Shown here one piece after another: positions 1-8,288 of a DNA stretch of 45,419 nt. Origin of the DNA: Candidatus Melainabacteria bacterium (GTDB lineage Bacteria; Cyanobacteriota; Vampirovibrionia; LMEP-6097). The stretch is taken from positions 1 to 45,419 of the forward strand of contig DUDT01000021.1 of assembly GCA_005110385.1 (NCBI GenBank). The letters are read 5' to 3'. A model generated the notes under the pieces. That model ran no database searches. It was given only the letters and a program-made list of their open reading frames with translations, and was not told where the DNA came from. Each line of letters opens with the position of its first letter. The stretch's first letter is position 1. The position numbers and the translations under genes are program-made.

Positions 1-3000
1 TTGATGTGAATTTATTTGAGATCTATAATTATCAATTTTACCTGTATTTGGCTGTTCCTTTGCACTTTCCTGAGCTATCTGAAGATTAAAAAACTCAATC
101 ATGGATTCAAATTGCTCTATTTGCAGGTTAGCAACACTAACATTATTTAATCCCAATTGATTCCTGTAAGTAGAATTATTTTTAACCTGCTCACTACTGC
201 TCTTTATACCTACTGCCCCATTGTAGTATAAATCATTTCCAAATCCAGCAATTACTCCTGTAATAAACTTGTCGTAAGCTGCAGCACTAAGTGTCTCTGG
301 TTTACCTTCTAGCGTATCTTCAAGAGAGTCAAAGAAGGCTATAGTTAAATCTGATTCTATACTAGTATTAAATCCCTTTGCATTGTTTAAAACAGTTTCA
401 AGCATAAAGTTATTTGCAGCATAATTAGAATAATTCTGCTCTTTTAAATTCTGACTGAATTCTAAGATGTTATACGCTACTTCTATGTTTCGTGCTGATA
501 AGTTTGTATTGCTGAATCCTCTAGCTTGATAAGTATAATTATTATCTGCTCCTATAAAATTCGCAATTTGAGCTAATTTGCTTGCAGAGGCATTATCACC
601 AGTAGCAACCAATTTACCATAGCTTTGTAAAAATTCTTGATTATCAGCAAGTATCATATTGCCCTGAATCAATGCCAAAGCATCTTTCTTTTGCTGCTCT
701 GTTGGTTTGCTTCCTACAGGGAAGGCACTAAGAAATACATAATAATCTTTTCTATCTTTAATATTTAAGCCACTCAAAGAAGCATCTGGATTTTTTAAAT
801 AATCTGGAATATAACTTAGTAAAGTATTGGCTTGATCTTGTGCTGCTATGACAGCTTCAGTGTTTTGATCCATAGAACCCAAAAGATTTAGTTGCATCGA
901 TAAAACCTTTGCTGCTAACTCTAATCCATCAGGATATGCTGAGAAAAGCTCATTCTTATTTGAGACTATCTGCTTTAATGGATCTTTCATTACAGAGATC
1001 ATGTCTTCAATAGCGCTTTCTGAAGATAATACTAGCCTAGACTTAATAGTTATTGAAGTGTCTTGATTAAGCTTTATAGTAGCTGCGAGTATTTCATTTA
1101 CTGAATCAGGATTAGCATTAGAGAAGTTATCAACAATTTGTGAATAGTAAGCAGTACTGCCAACTCCATAGCTATTTTTTAAAGTATCTAAACTTTCCTT
1201 AAATCGAAGATCTTCTTGTTTTAATACCCTAATAGTAGAACCAGAACCTTCAAAAATATCATTAAGCGTTGCTAATTTTCCAACACTAGCACCTTCCTTA
1301 ATAAAGTTCACATATGTTTTTGCAATATTTGCGTTCTTACTTTCTGATAAGTATTCTAGGAAAGTATCCTCTTGAGCTGCAGAGAATTGATATTTTTCAC
1401 CATGTCTTATGTAATCATCGATTAAATTCAGACTATCTTGTGGAGCATCACTGATTACGAGTTTCATGTAACTAGCTAACTCATTTTCATTGGCACCAAT
1501 AGCTATATATTCAGATAACATCCCAAGCCCAGCAAGTGCTTCAGAGTTTGAAAGATCGTCTGGATTTTCCTCAATGATGAGTGTACTGATGGCAACTAGT
1601 TTTGCTGAGTCGATTTTACCCTGCTCTTTTAGTTTGCCGACGAATTGAACAATCATTTCGGTAGTGTCATTTAAAGCCTCGGTGATTTTAAAACCTGGTT
1701 TAAAACCTGCTACTATCGCGGCACTATCATCTTTGCTTAAACCAAGAGACAAAAGAACCAATTCATTACTAACCTTATCAGCTTTTGCTTTTAGTTCCGC
1801 GTTAATTGTAGCTGGAGTAGTTGTGTTGAGTTTATCCCTAAGGTCAAATTCAACAGCTTCGTTTAATTCATCTAACTGATTTGCTAATTCAATAAATCTC
1901 TGCTTTTCAGCTGCTGAAGCGAAGGATGAATCTGCTGTATTAGTAGCTATGTAATTATTGACGTCACTTTGATTAGCATAGTAATTCTCTAATTGAGAGT
2001 ATATAGCCTGATCATGTGCATTAACATCAGTAGTATTTTTAGCTAGACCACTGTACATTCCTAGCTTACTTAAATTCAGTGAATCCTGAGTCATAAGAGC
2101 ATCGAAAGCACTCTCGTTACGCCTGTCTCCTATCACCATTCTTAAAGCATCATAATCAGCAGAATCTACGTTGCCGTCACTGTTGAAATCTAGCGCTGTA
2201 TCGTCAGTACCATTAATAATAGCTGATTGTAAATCTTGGATTACGTCCTCTACATTTGCTTGTGTTATAGAACCATCTGTATTAATACCACCTAATGCCG
2301 TGACAGCTTTATCAATTGATGTATCACCACGAATGATCCCATTGATTAAATCATAATTGTTGAACCACTGCTCTTCTAAAGCCCTATATTGATCAGTCTC
2401 TTTAGCACCGTTTCCTAAGGCTTTATTCTGGAGTAAATATGCTTCCATTTGGTCACCTACATCCATTAAAGCTCCGAATTTATTTTCGATTAACTTGGAT
2501 TCTGGCTCAGAGATTTTATTAATATTGTTGTAGAGACCAGCTCTAAGACCCCACATAGCGTAATATTGCTGTAAGGATTGATTTACTAAGTTAGCATCAT
2601 AAGTTATATCCGTAGCACCGAAACTAACTACATTATCAGCGAAGTATTTTAACTCTACTTTATCCGCACCGCTGACATTGTCTTTCACTCCATCTAAGTT
2701 TACATTTATGCCAGTATGATAATTCCCTATATCAGCATATGATATCTGCAAAGCTTCACCGATCATATCCATGAGGCGACCATCTTGCTGAGTACCACCT
2801 CTCTGCCCAACTAAGAGTACATTACTTTCATCACGAATAACCTCGAAATAAGATAGGGAGAAGTCATTCCACCAGTCAGAACCTGCGGTGCCATTACCAT
2901 ATTCCATTGCATCCATCATCAACTGTGTTCTACTGTCGGTCATCTCTTGCATCTGTTCTAAAAAGCCACTCACATTAGCACCATTCTTAAATGACCAAGC

Positions 3001-4713
3001 TAGTGAGTTGTCTTGCCAAACATCACCAGCAGAGACAGTCTGAGCCCAATTAGCCCATCTATAATCTCTCCAGTCCTTTCTCTGTTGAGTAGTATTACCA
3101 GCATTATCATGAAAAGCATCTAAAGCCTCAAATTTTTCCTCAGTGGTATGAACATATCTACCATTACTAGCAAGGAAGGTTGACAGAATGGCTTTATCTT
3201 GAGTACTGTAATCTCCAGTAAAGAAGCTTTCTGTACCTATAGTGGTAAAAGCACTTGGATTAGCAGCTTGGTCTACTTTGGTCGCGGCGATAACGTTCAT
3301 CATATCGTTGAATGCAGCACGACCTTGAGAAGCTTGAAAAGAGTTGAATTTAGCAAGTGACTCATCGAAGCTCATCTGACCATCATTGTTTGTATCGATT
3401 TGATCGATTAAAGTTTCTACATTTGTAATCTGAGCGCTAGTGACTCCATTAGCTGCTAAAGCTGCTTTAAGTACATCCAGATTTATTCCATCAACTTTAT
3501 TGCCATTTGCAGCAGCGTCGACTAATAATGCTGCGATTTCGGTGTTGCTAACAGCTCCATCACGATTAACATTAGTTAAAGCGAGAGCTTTTTCTTTGAT
3601 AGAGGTTACATTATCCATTGCTAATGCGTATTTTGACTGATCGCCTTGATACAGTGCTTGAACTCCAGCAAGGCTGCTTTGATTAATAATGTCAGCTTGC
3701 ATGTCATTGATGATGTCAGTATCTAGAGGGTCGTAGCCATCATTCTCCCATTGATTTACGACAGCTATATCTAAGGCATCTGTTGAAGTTTGCATCTCAT
3801 GAACAGATTCTACGTATAGCCTAGTCCTTCTGGAAGCCTCAGCTTGAGCACTTAAGAGATTTGCTTCAGGGGAGCCTATTCCGTGTTCTTTTACGGCGCT
3901 TACTAGCTTTTCATTAAACTCTATTTCATAATCATAAGTTTTTTCATATACTTCTATGTCATCAGCTTTCATGCCTTCTGAGAGCATTTTCAGCATATCT
4001 TTTGCTTTATTTAACTTCATGGCTGCTACATTCGTTTCAGAGAAAGCATCACCTATCATTCCATCCTCTGGAATATCTCCATGAAGATGTCTTATTCCTG
4101 AATTTTGAACTTCAGATTCATAATTAGTGACTAGTTCATCGTAACTATTAAGCACATTTAAGAAAATCTCTTTTTCCGCGGCACCGAGTGTAGAGAAAGT
4201 AGCTTCGACATTTAAGCCATTTATAAAACTCTGTTCTTTGTTAAAGATTTTGATAGAAATTTGATTTTGATCATATTCTAAGTTTAATTTTTCTAGATTA
4301 GCTTTTACTTCAGGAGACTCTTCTCCAAGATATTTAAGCATTTCGCTGCTAGGATTGTAATCTAGGCGATTTATCATATCGTGTATGCCATCACCAGCAG
4401 GAATTCCGAAAACATTGATCATAAAATTATCAATTTGTTTATTAGTTTCTATTAAATTAGTTTTAGAAGTGCTGAGGAAAGTGTTTTGAAACTGAGATAG
4501 TTCAGAAATATTATTATGAGTTACGTCTGCGACAGTAATGTGATTATATCCTTTAATAGGATCTACACCCTTAATGATTTCGTTACCTGTAATCGGCGTG
4601 ACTTCACCAGCTACAGTGTAAGAATAATTTTGATCACCAAGAATATTTTTCTCATATTCCTTGTTAATATTCTGAAGAAGAATCTTGTAATAATCTAAAT
4701 CCTTAATTTCCAT
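1..4713 (-). CDS. Giant EF-hand/dockerin-like repeat protein, 3' end cut by window edge
   Basis: An open frame runs without a stop from the ATG at 4713 to the left edge (1571 codons). An AGGAG lies about 10 bases before the ATG. No signal peptide is seen. EF-hand-type loops occur at residues about 381-392 (NVNRDGAVSNTE), 440-451 (DTNNDGQMSFDE) and 842-853 (DFNSDGNVDSAD, dockerin-like), so Ca2+ binding is likely. The C-terminal third is made of helical repeats, for example around residues 1090-1160. The last visible residues (KEQPNTGKIDNYRSQINSHQ) align with the end of the 1283-residue protein at 29166-33017 (KEKPDNSKISSYKNVISVYQ), which has only 12 more residues, so the true stop is probably just outside the window. 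The two are paralogues, but this one has no GDPHVD motif. The function is unknown; a large secreted or surface Ca2+-binding protein is an inference. Confidence 0.85.
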   Translation of the reverse strand, partial: MEIKDLDYYKILLQNINKEYEKNILGDQNYSYTVAGEVTPITGNEIIKGVDPIKGYNHITVADVTHNNISELSQFQNTFLSTSKTNLIETNKQIDNFMINVFGIPAGDGIHDMINRLDYNPSSEMLKYLGEESPEVKANLEKLNLEYDQNQISIKIFNKEQSFINGLNVEATFSTLGAAEKEIFLNVLNSYDELVTNYESEVQNSGIRHLHGDIPEDGMIGDAFSETNVAAMKLNKAKDMLKMLSEGMKADDIEVYEKTYDYEIEFNEKLVSAVKEHGIGSPEANLLSAQAEASRRTRLYVESVHEMQTSTDALDIAVVNQWENDGYDPLDTDIINDMQADIINQSSLAGVQALYQGDQSKYALAMDNVTSIKEKALALTNVNRDGAVSNTEIAALLVDAAANGNKVDGINLDVLKAALAANGVTSAQITNVETLIDQIDTNNDGQMSFDESLAKFNSFQASQGRAAFNDMMNVIAATKVDQAANPSAFTTIGTESFFTGDYSTQDKAILSTFLASNGRYVHTTEEKFEALDAFHDNAGNTTQQRKDWRDYRWANWAQTVSAGDVWQDNSLAWSFKNGANVSGFLEQMQEMTDSRTQLMMDAMEYGNGTAGSDWWNDFSLSYFEVIRDESNVLLVGQRGGTQQDGRLMDMIGEALQISYADIGNYHTGINVNLDGVKDNVSGADKVELKYFADNVVSFGATDITYDANLVNQSLQQYYAMWGLRAGLYNNINKISEPESKLIENKFGALMDVGDQMEAYLLQNKALGNGAKETDQYRALEEQWFNNYDLINGIIRGDTSIDKAVTALGGINTDGSITQANVEDVIQDLQSAIINGTDDTALDFNSDGNVDSADYDALRMVIGDRRNESAFDALMTQDSLNLSKLGMYSGLAKNTTDVNAHDQAIYSQLENYYANQSDVNNYIATNTADSSFASAAEKQRFIELANQLDELNEAVEFDLRDKLNTTTPATINAELKAKADKVSNELVLLSLGLSKDDSAAIVAGFKPGFKITEALNDTTEMIVQFVGKLKEQGKIDSAKLVAISTLIIEENPDDLSNSEALAGLGMLSEYIAIGANENELASYMKLVISDAPQDSLNLIDDYIRHGEKYQFSAAQEDTFLEYLSESKNANIAKTYVNFIKEGASVGKLATLNDIFEGSGSTIRVLKQEDLRFKESLDTLKNSYGVGSTAYYSQIVDNFSNANPDSVNEILAATIKLNQDTSITIKSRLVLSSESAIEDMISVMKDPLKQIVSNKNELFSAYPDGLELAAKVLSMQLNLLGSMDQNTEAVIAAQDQANTLLSYIPDYLKNPDASLSGLNIKDRKDYYVFLSAFPVGSKPTEQQKKDALALIQGNMILADNQEFLQSYGKLVATGDNASASKLAQIANFIGADNNYTYQARGFSNTNLSARNIEVAYNILEFSQNLKEQNYSNYAANNFMLETVLNNAKGFNTSIESDLTIAFFDSLEDTLEGKPETLSAAAYDKFITGVIAGFGNDLYYNGAVGIKSSSEQVKNNSTYRNQLGLNNVSVANLQIEQFESMIEFFNLQIAQESAKEQPNTGKIDNYRSQINSHQ

Positions 4714-4776
4714 CCGTAAACACTCCTGATACTTTTAAGTAATAAATAAAGGTTAAGATATAGTAAACTTACCCCT

Positions 4777-5588
4777 ATGAAGAGATTAAATAATTTAGTG
4801 GTTATCCTAGTTTTATATGCCACATTGTGGATGTCATGTTCACCATTAATAGCAAAAGTTAGTGTTTATACTGCTGGTAGCAGCAATGGTGATAGTTGGT
4901 GGTGATCCAGAGTTGACACATGTTAACGCTGATTCTATTTTTGGTGGTACAGCTACTTTTACTTCAAACGATGGTAATCCAGCGGAGAACTTCACTATTG
5001 ATCTAGGTTTAAGTGGATCTTTAAAATGTAAGGCTGCTGATCCAGATATTCCACCTTTTTACTCTTTAGCTCAGATGGCGACAGATATTTATGTAGATGG
5101 TTCAGAGAAATTTGCAAGGACTGCTACTCAAGATGGTTCTGGCTTATTTACTGCCTCTGGAGACGTAACTACTTCTGATTTTCAAACATCTGCTAATCGT
5201 GCTAGTCTGAAAAAAGCTTCCCTATTAATTTAGGTACATTAACCGATGGTCAAAAAAAATATCTATCGCAGAAGGAAAGACGGTAAAAGTCGAATTTAAA
5301 ACTAATACTTTAACTATAGAAACAACAGATACAGCCCTCTTGGGAGCTATATCCAGTGCACATGTAGTGATTTCTTTAGGTGGCGGTGCTTTTACCGTGT
5401 CAGCGGGAACGATTGGTGATCTTGATGCTGACGGCACTCCAGATGTGGTAATTACAGCGAATACGCCTTCTAATCAAGCATCTATGCTTTCAGCTATTCA
5501 GAATAGTTTTAATAATTCATTATTTGTTTTTGGTCAAACTACTGCTGGAGAGGCTTTTTCAGGGGTGCTTAACTTAAGTAGCATTTAA
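4777..5588 (+). pseudogene. Broken secreted lipoprotein-like gene with three frame changes
   Basis: The ATG at 4777 starts a hydrophobic leader, MKRLNNLVVILVLYATLWMS followed by C, typical of a lipoprotein signal. That frame stops at the TGG-TGG-TGA near 4900. The sequence continues in the next frame from about 4900 (GGDPELTHVNADSIFGG) to a stop at 5231-5233. It resumes in a third frame near 5210 (SFPINLGTLTDG) and shifts again at an 8-A run at 5252-5259 to finish (ISIAEGKTVKVEFK) at 5588. Read together, the pieces give one plausible extracellular beta-rich protein with a Ca-binding-like DLDADGTPD segment near the C-terminus. Two of the three breaks fall at or near A-runs. This is either a decayed gene or uncorrected assembly indels. 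Confidence 0.6.
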
Positions 5589-5656
5589 TGTTAAGAGCCT
5601 GTTGTTGAATTTTAACTTTTGCGTTTAAATTCTATTTCTGTTTTATTTTAATATCA

Positions 5657-5703
5657 AAGAGGGCTTGAATTATGCTTTACATATTGCAAGCCCTCTTCTT
5701 TTG
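5657..5703 (+). terminator. Rho-independent terminator after the broken lipoprotein gene
   Basis: A perfect 11-bp inverted repeat (AAGAGGGCTTG at 5657-5667, CAAGCCCTCTT at 5687-5697) encloses a 19-nt loop and runs into a T-rich tail (CTTCTTTT). It lies between the broken gene and the next start at 5732. Confidence 0.7.
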
Positions 5704-5731
5704 AGAGACTGCTACACATCTATTATTAACA

Positions 5732-6358
5732 ATGGAAATCATTTCGCCCGCAATAGAAAAAACTCAGACTAAAAGACAGAGAGATTTTTTTGCTTGGTGT
5801 AAAACAGAAGGGCTTTTAGATTTTCTGAAGAAAATAGAAGTTAGGTTTCCAGCCTATACCGCATATGCCTATAGTGAAGAAGAAGCTGAGCAGCTTCGCA
5901 AAGAAGCTAAAATAGCTGAATATTATGATCGAGTTTTATCGACTTGTTCAGCGGCTTCTTCAGGCGAAATAGCGAAAAGTATTTGGGGCGAGAATAAAGA
6001 TCAATTAGGAAATATCAGTTTACCTCCCGAGATAGAAAGTAGTATCGCTACTGCGATGGAAGCTGATAATAAATTAACAGAACATGATCTTAATGGTGCT
6101 TTGAAAGATACTATGGGACTTAGCTCTGCTTATCAAAATAAATTAAGGCAGATAAAGGCTGCTCAGAAACAGGTTTTGGGCAATCCAGCCCAGTTTTATG
6201 GAAAAGAAGTAAAAGAAATTTTAATCGCAGACGGATTTCATCCAGATTTATTTAACACACCAAGCGAGCTTGCTAACTTAGATCTAGGGCAGCTTAACTC
6301 ACTGAATGGTAAGCTAGGTGCACTAAAAAAGGCTAAGAATAAGATTTTCGTTACTTAG
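5732..6358 (+). CDS. Hypothetical protein, 208 aa
   Basis: I do not recognise this family. The protein is soluble, rich in Glu, Lys and Ala, and looks mostly helical, with no signal peptide or membrane segment. The N-terminus (TKRQRDFFAWCKTEGLLDFLKKIE) is amphipathic. No clear ribosome binding site precedes the ATG. The gene stands alone after a terminator and converges with the methyltransferase gene, with 14 bases between the stops. It is close to the two secreted or surface-type genes on its left, but nothing in the sequence links it to them. Confidence 0.6.
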   Translation: MEIISPAIEKTQTKRQRDFFAWCKTEGLLDFLKKIEVRFPAYTAYAYSEEEAEQLRKEAKIAEYYDRVLSTCSAASSGEIAKSIWGENKDQLGNISLPPEIESSIATAMEADNKLTEHDLNGALKDTMGLSSAYQNKLRQIKAAQKQVLGNPAQFYGKEVKEILIADGFHPDLFNTPSELANLDLGQLNSLNGKLGALKKAKNKIFVT

Positions 6359-6372
6359 TTACGCCGTAGATT

Positions 6373-7698
6373 TTAAATAAAAATCATTTTTATTTTACTA
6401 TCCAAGTCGGGGTGATGATTACAGAAGTCTATAGCTTGAGCTTTTTTGTAAAAATCTAAAGCTGTTTTAGAATCCCCAGCTAAGTAGTAATAATCACCTT
6501 GGAAAACTAAACTAGTAACAGATTTATTATCTAAGACTAGAAGCTTGTCTAGGAGTGTTTTATGCACGTCAAGTAAAGCGGCATCATCGATATTCTTTAA
6601 AAGATCAGTAATCTTTTTAAATAAATTCACTTTATTAGAAAAGACTAGATCCTTATTAAAAGAGGTTTTTAGAGGCTCGAAAGCATTTTCACTTTTATAA
6701 AAAAGAATCCTGAAGAGGTTTTGGTCTTTCTGTTTCAGAATCTCCATACCTAAAGAGCTTGCGAAATCTATTACTAGATTCTCACTGATTAAATTAGCTA
6801 AAGCGTTGGTGTAGAAGCTGTAAAATTTAAAGGCATTAGGCCCCCATGAAGGAATATCAGCTAAATAAAACATCCCGAATTCACTAAGCTTAGAGTGGAT
6901 TTTATTCATCGCCTCTAAAGCCTTATAACTAAAGCGCCCAGCCATACCCGGTGCTAAAGTATTTAGGTGTTTTTTGAAAATTTCGAAGTATTTTTTCTCA
7001 ATATCGCTTGCTGATTCGATATCATAATCAACCCATCTCTCTTCGATCTTAAGTGAGGAAAAGAAATTTAAGTTACTGACTAAATCTACTTCTTTCGGTA
7101 GTTCTAGACCAGTAATTTTAACCTGTAATTTCTCAAAGCTGCCCTCAGCAGCTAATCTTACGGGTATCATCGGCAGTGCATTTAAAACATAATTAGAGAC
7201 TACTAAATCTAAGTCATTCAGATCAATATGCTCTCCAGTAAGGGTTTTAGCCGAATCTAAATCTAAAAGATTTAAATTAACTAACTGATAATGTTTTCCT
7301 TCTGTAAATCCTTCAAAGACACCTCGTTCCTTCATCTGGATTAAGAAGAGATCAGATATGTCGCTTACTAAAAACTCTAATCTATCTAAGTAATTTAATT
7401 CAGCAGCAGCTAAAAGAAAGTGCCTAGCGAATAAGCCAGAGCCTGAGCCGAATTCAAGGACGCGCAGTTTTTTAGTTGCAGGGATGCGACTTAAATTAGC
7501 TGCAAGAAATTTAGCTAAAATATGAGCATGAACATAGGCACTAGTAACGACGTTCGGTAGAACTATAGTATCTGCTTGATTTAGAAATGAGTCACAGGCT
7601 CTTTCTGAGTAATATTTAGTTGATAAGTTATATAGGGATGACTTATCATAATCAGTCCAGTCTTCTATTAAATAGGTATTTTCAGCGACTTTGCTCAT
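6373..7698 (-). CDS. SAM-dependent methyltransferase with C-terminal TPR-like segment
   Basis: A class I Rossmann methyltransferase signature is visible: motif I VLEFGSGSGLFARHF near residues 85-99, an acidic post-I strand ending FLVSDIS, and LDLVVSNYVLNALP as the motif IV region. The C-terminal part (about residues 395-430, LVFQGDYYYLAGDSKTALDFYKKAQ) reads like one tetratricopeptide unit. The substrate is unknown. The arrangement recalls SAM methyltransferases of the MidA type, but I cannot assign it to a subfamily. It starts only 46 bases downstream of the tmRNA 3' end on the same strand and may be read through from it. Confidence 0.75.
   Translation of the reverse strand: MSKVAENTYLIEDWTDYDKSSLYNLSTKYYSERACDSFLNQADTIVLPNVVTSAYVHAHILAKFLAANLSRIPATKKLRVLEFGSGSGLFARHFLLAAAELNYLDRLEFLVSDISDLFLIQMKERGVFEGFTEGKHYQLVNLNLLDLDSAKTLTGEHIDLNDLDLVVSNYVLNALPMIPVRLAAEGSFEKLQVKITGLELPKEVDLVSNLNFFSSLKIEERWVDYDIESASDIEKKYFEIFKKHLNTLAPGMAGRFSYKALEAMNKIHSKLSEFGMFYLADIPSWGPNAFKFYSFYTNALANLISENLVIDFASSLGMEILKQKDQNLFRILFYKSENAFEPLKTSFNKDLVFSNKVNLFKKITDLLKNIDDAALLDVHKTLLDKLLVLDNKSVTSLVFQGDYYYLAGDSKTALDFYKKAQAIDFCNHHPDLDSKIKMIFI
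6375..6395. terminator. AT-rich hairpin between convergent genes
   Basis: A perfect 9-bp inverted repeat (AAATAAAAA-TCA-TTTTTATTT) lies where the hypothetical gene (+) and the methyltransferase gene (-) converge, overlapping the last codons of the latter. Position and U-rich arms suggest a weak bidirectional terminator, but the stem has no GC pairs. Confidence 0.35.
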
Positions 7699-7744
7699 AA
7701 GAGGATTGTAATATCATAGTGGGTTTCTGGGAAGCTTAAGAAAA

Positions 7745-8154
7745 TGGTGGAGGCGGAGGGGAACTGCCCCCCTCGTCCGAAAATCCGTCCTGATGAAGAT
7801 ACTACAAGTTTAGTCTATGAGTCTAGGTTTATGCCGTTCCTGTGATCACAGACAATCAACGGGTTCTTGAATTTAATCTTTATCTTCCTGCCAAATTCAA
7901 TAAAATTCAGAAAGATGCACTTACCAAGTCTTGTGCCCCACTCAGATAACTCGGTAAGCCAATACCTGAGTAGGGAAGTTAACCACAGTTTGTCGGGTTA
8001 TTACGCAGCTAAAATAGCTACGTCGTTGCTAGTAGCAACAGTTTGTACTTCGAATTCGTTAGCACTTATTTTTTGCATTGGTTTTAACAAGGTCCTCTGC
8101 ATCCTTGACCTGCACTTCAAAATTCTGTTTCTCCGTCAAAGCTAATACGCCCCC
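7745..8154 (-). ncRNA. ssrA: Transfer-messenger RNA (tmRNA), one-piece, with encoded CCA
   Basis: The 5' end GGGGGCG pairs with CGCCTCC before the encoded ACCA, forming a 7-bp acceptor stem with the G3-U70 pair that marks alanine acceptance. The resume codon GCT (8061-8063) follows a typical TAAGT context and opens a 20-codon tag, ANEFEVQTVATSNDVAILAA, ending in TAA TAA (7998-8003). The C-terminal LAA is the expected protease signal. The molecule rescues stalled ribosomes with SmpB. Its T-arm is odd: between CGGAC and the acceptor strand, a GAGGGG/CCCCTC stem closes the loop GGCAGTT instead of the usual TTCRANY. The gene is not permuted, unlike the two-piece tmRNA of some cyanobacteria. Confidence 0.93.
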
Positions 8155-8162
8155 ATAATGGT

Positions 8163-8179
8163 CTTGTGCGAGGCACAAG
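8163..8179. promoter_or_regulatory. Inverted repeat just upstream of tmRNA
   Basis: CTTGTGC-GAG-GCACAAG is a 7-bp inverted repeat 9-25 bases upstream of the tmRNA 5' end, inside the expected promoter region. A possible -10 (CATTAT) lies between it and the RNA start. There is no T-run on either side, so it does not look like a terminator for murC. It could be an operator or a processing hairpin. Confidence 0.3.
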
Positions 8180-8288
8180 AAAAATGAGAATATTTTAGTG
8201 ATTTCACGAAAATTTTAGTTTTCAGTTTACTGGATTAGTAATTCTATCATTCCACATTTTAGTGCGTCAGAATTATGGCAGATGTAAT

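Noticed and set aside
1664-3640. Short + strand frames in the first 4.7 kb
   Set aside because: They are opposite-strand shadows of the 1571-codon frame, which has clear EF-hands and a paralogue.
7867-8145. A 92-codon open frame on the + strand
   Set aside because: It lies entirely inside the tmRNA gene on the opposite strand, and its sequence is explained by tmRNA structure.
8163-8179. Terminator for murC
   Set aside because: The 7-bp hairpin has no T-run on either strand and lies in the tmRNA promoter region.
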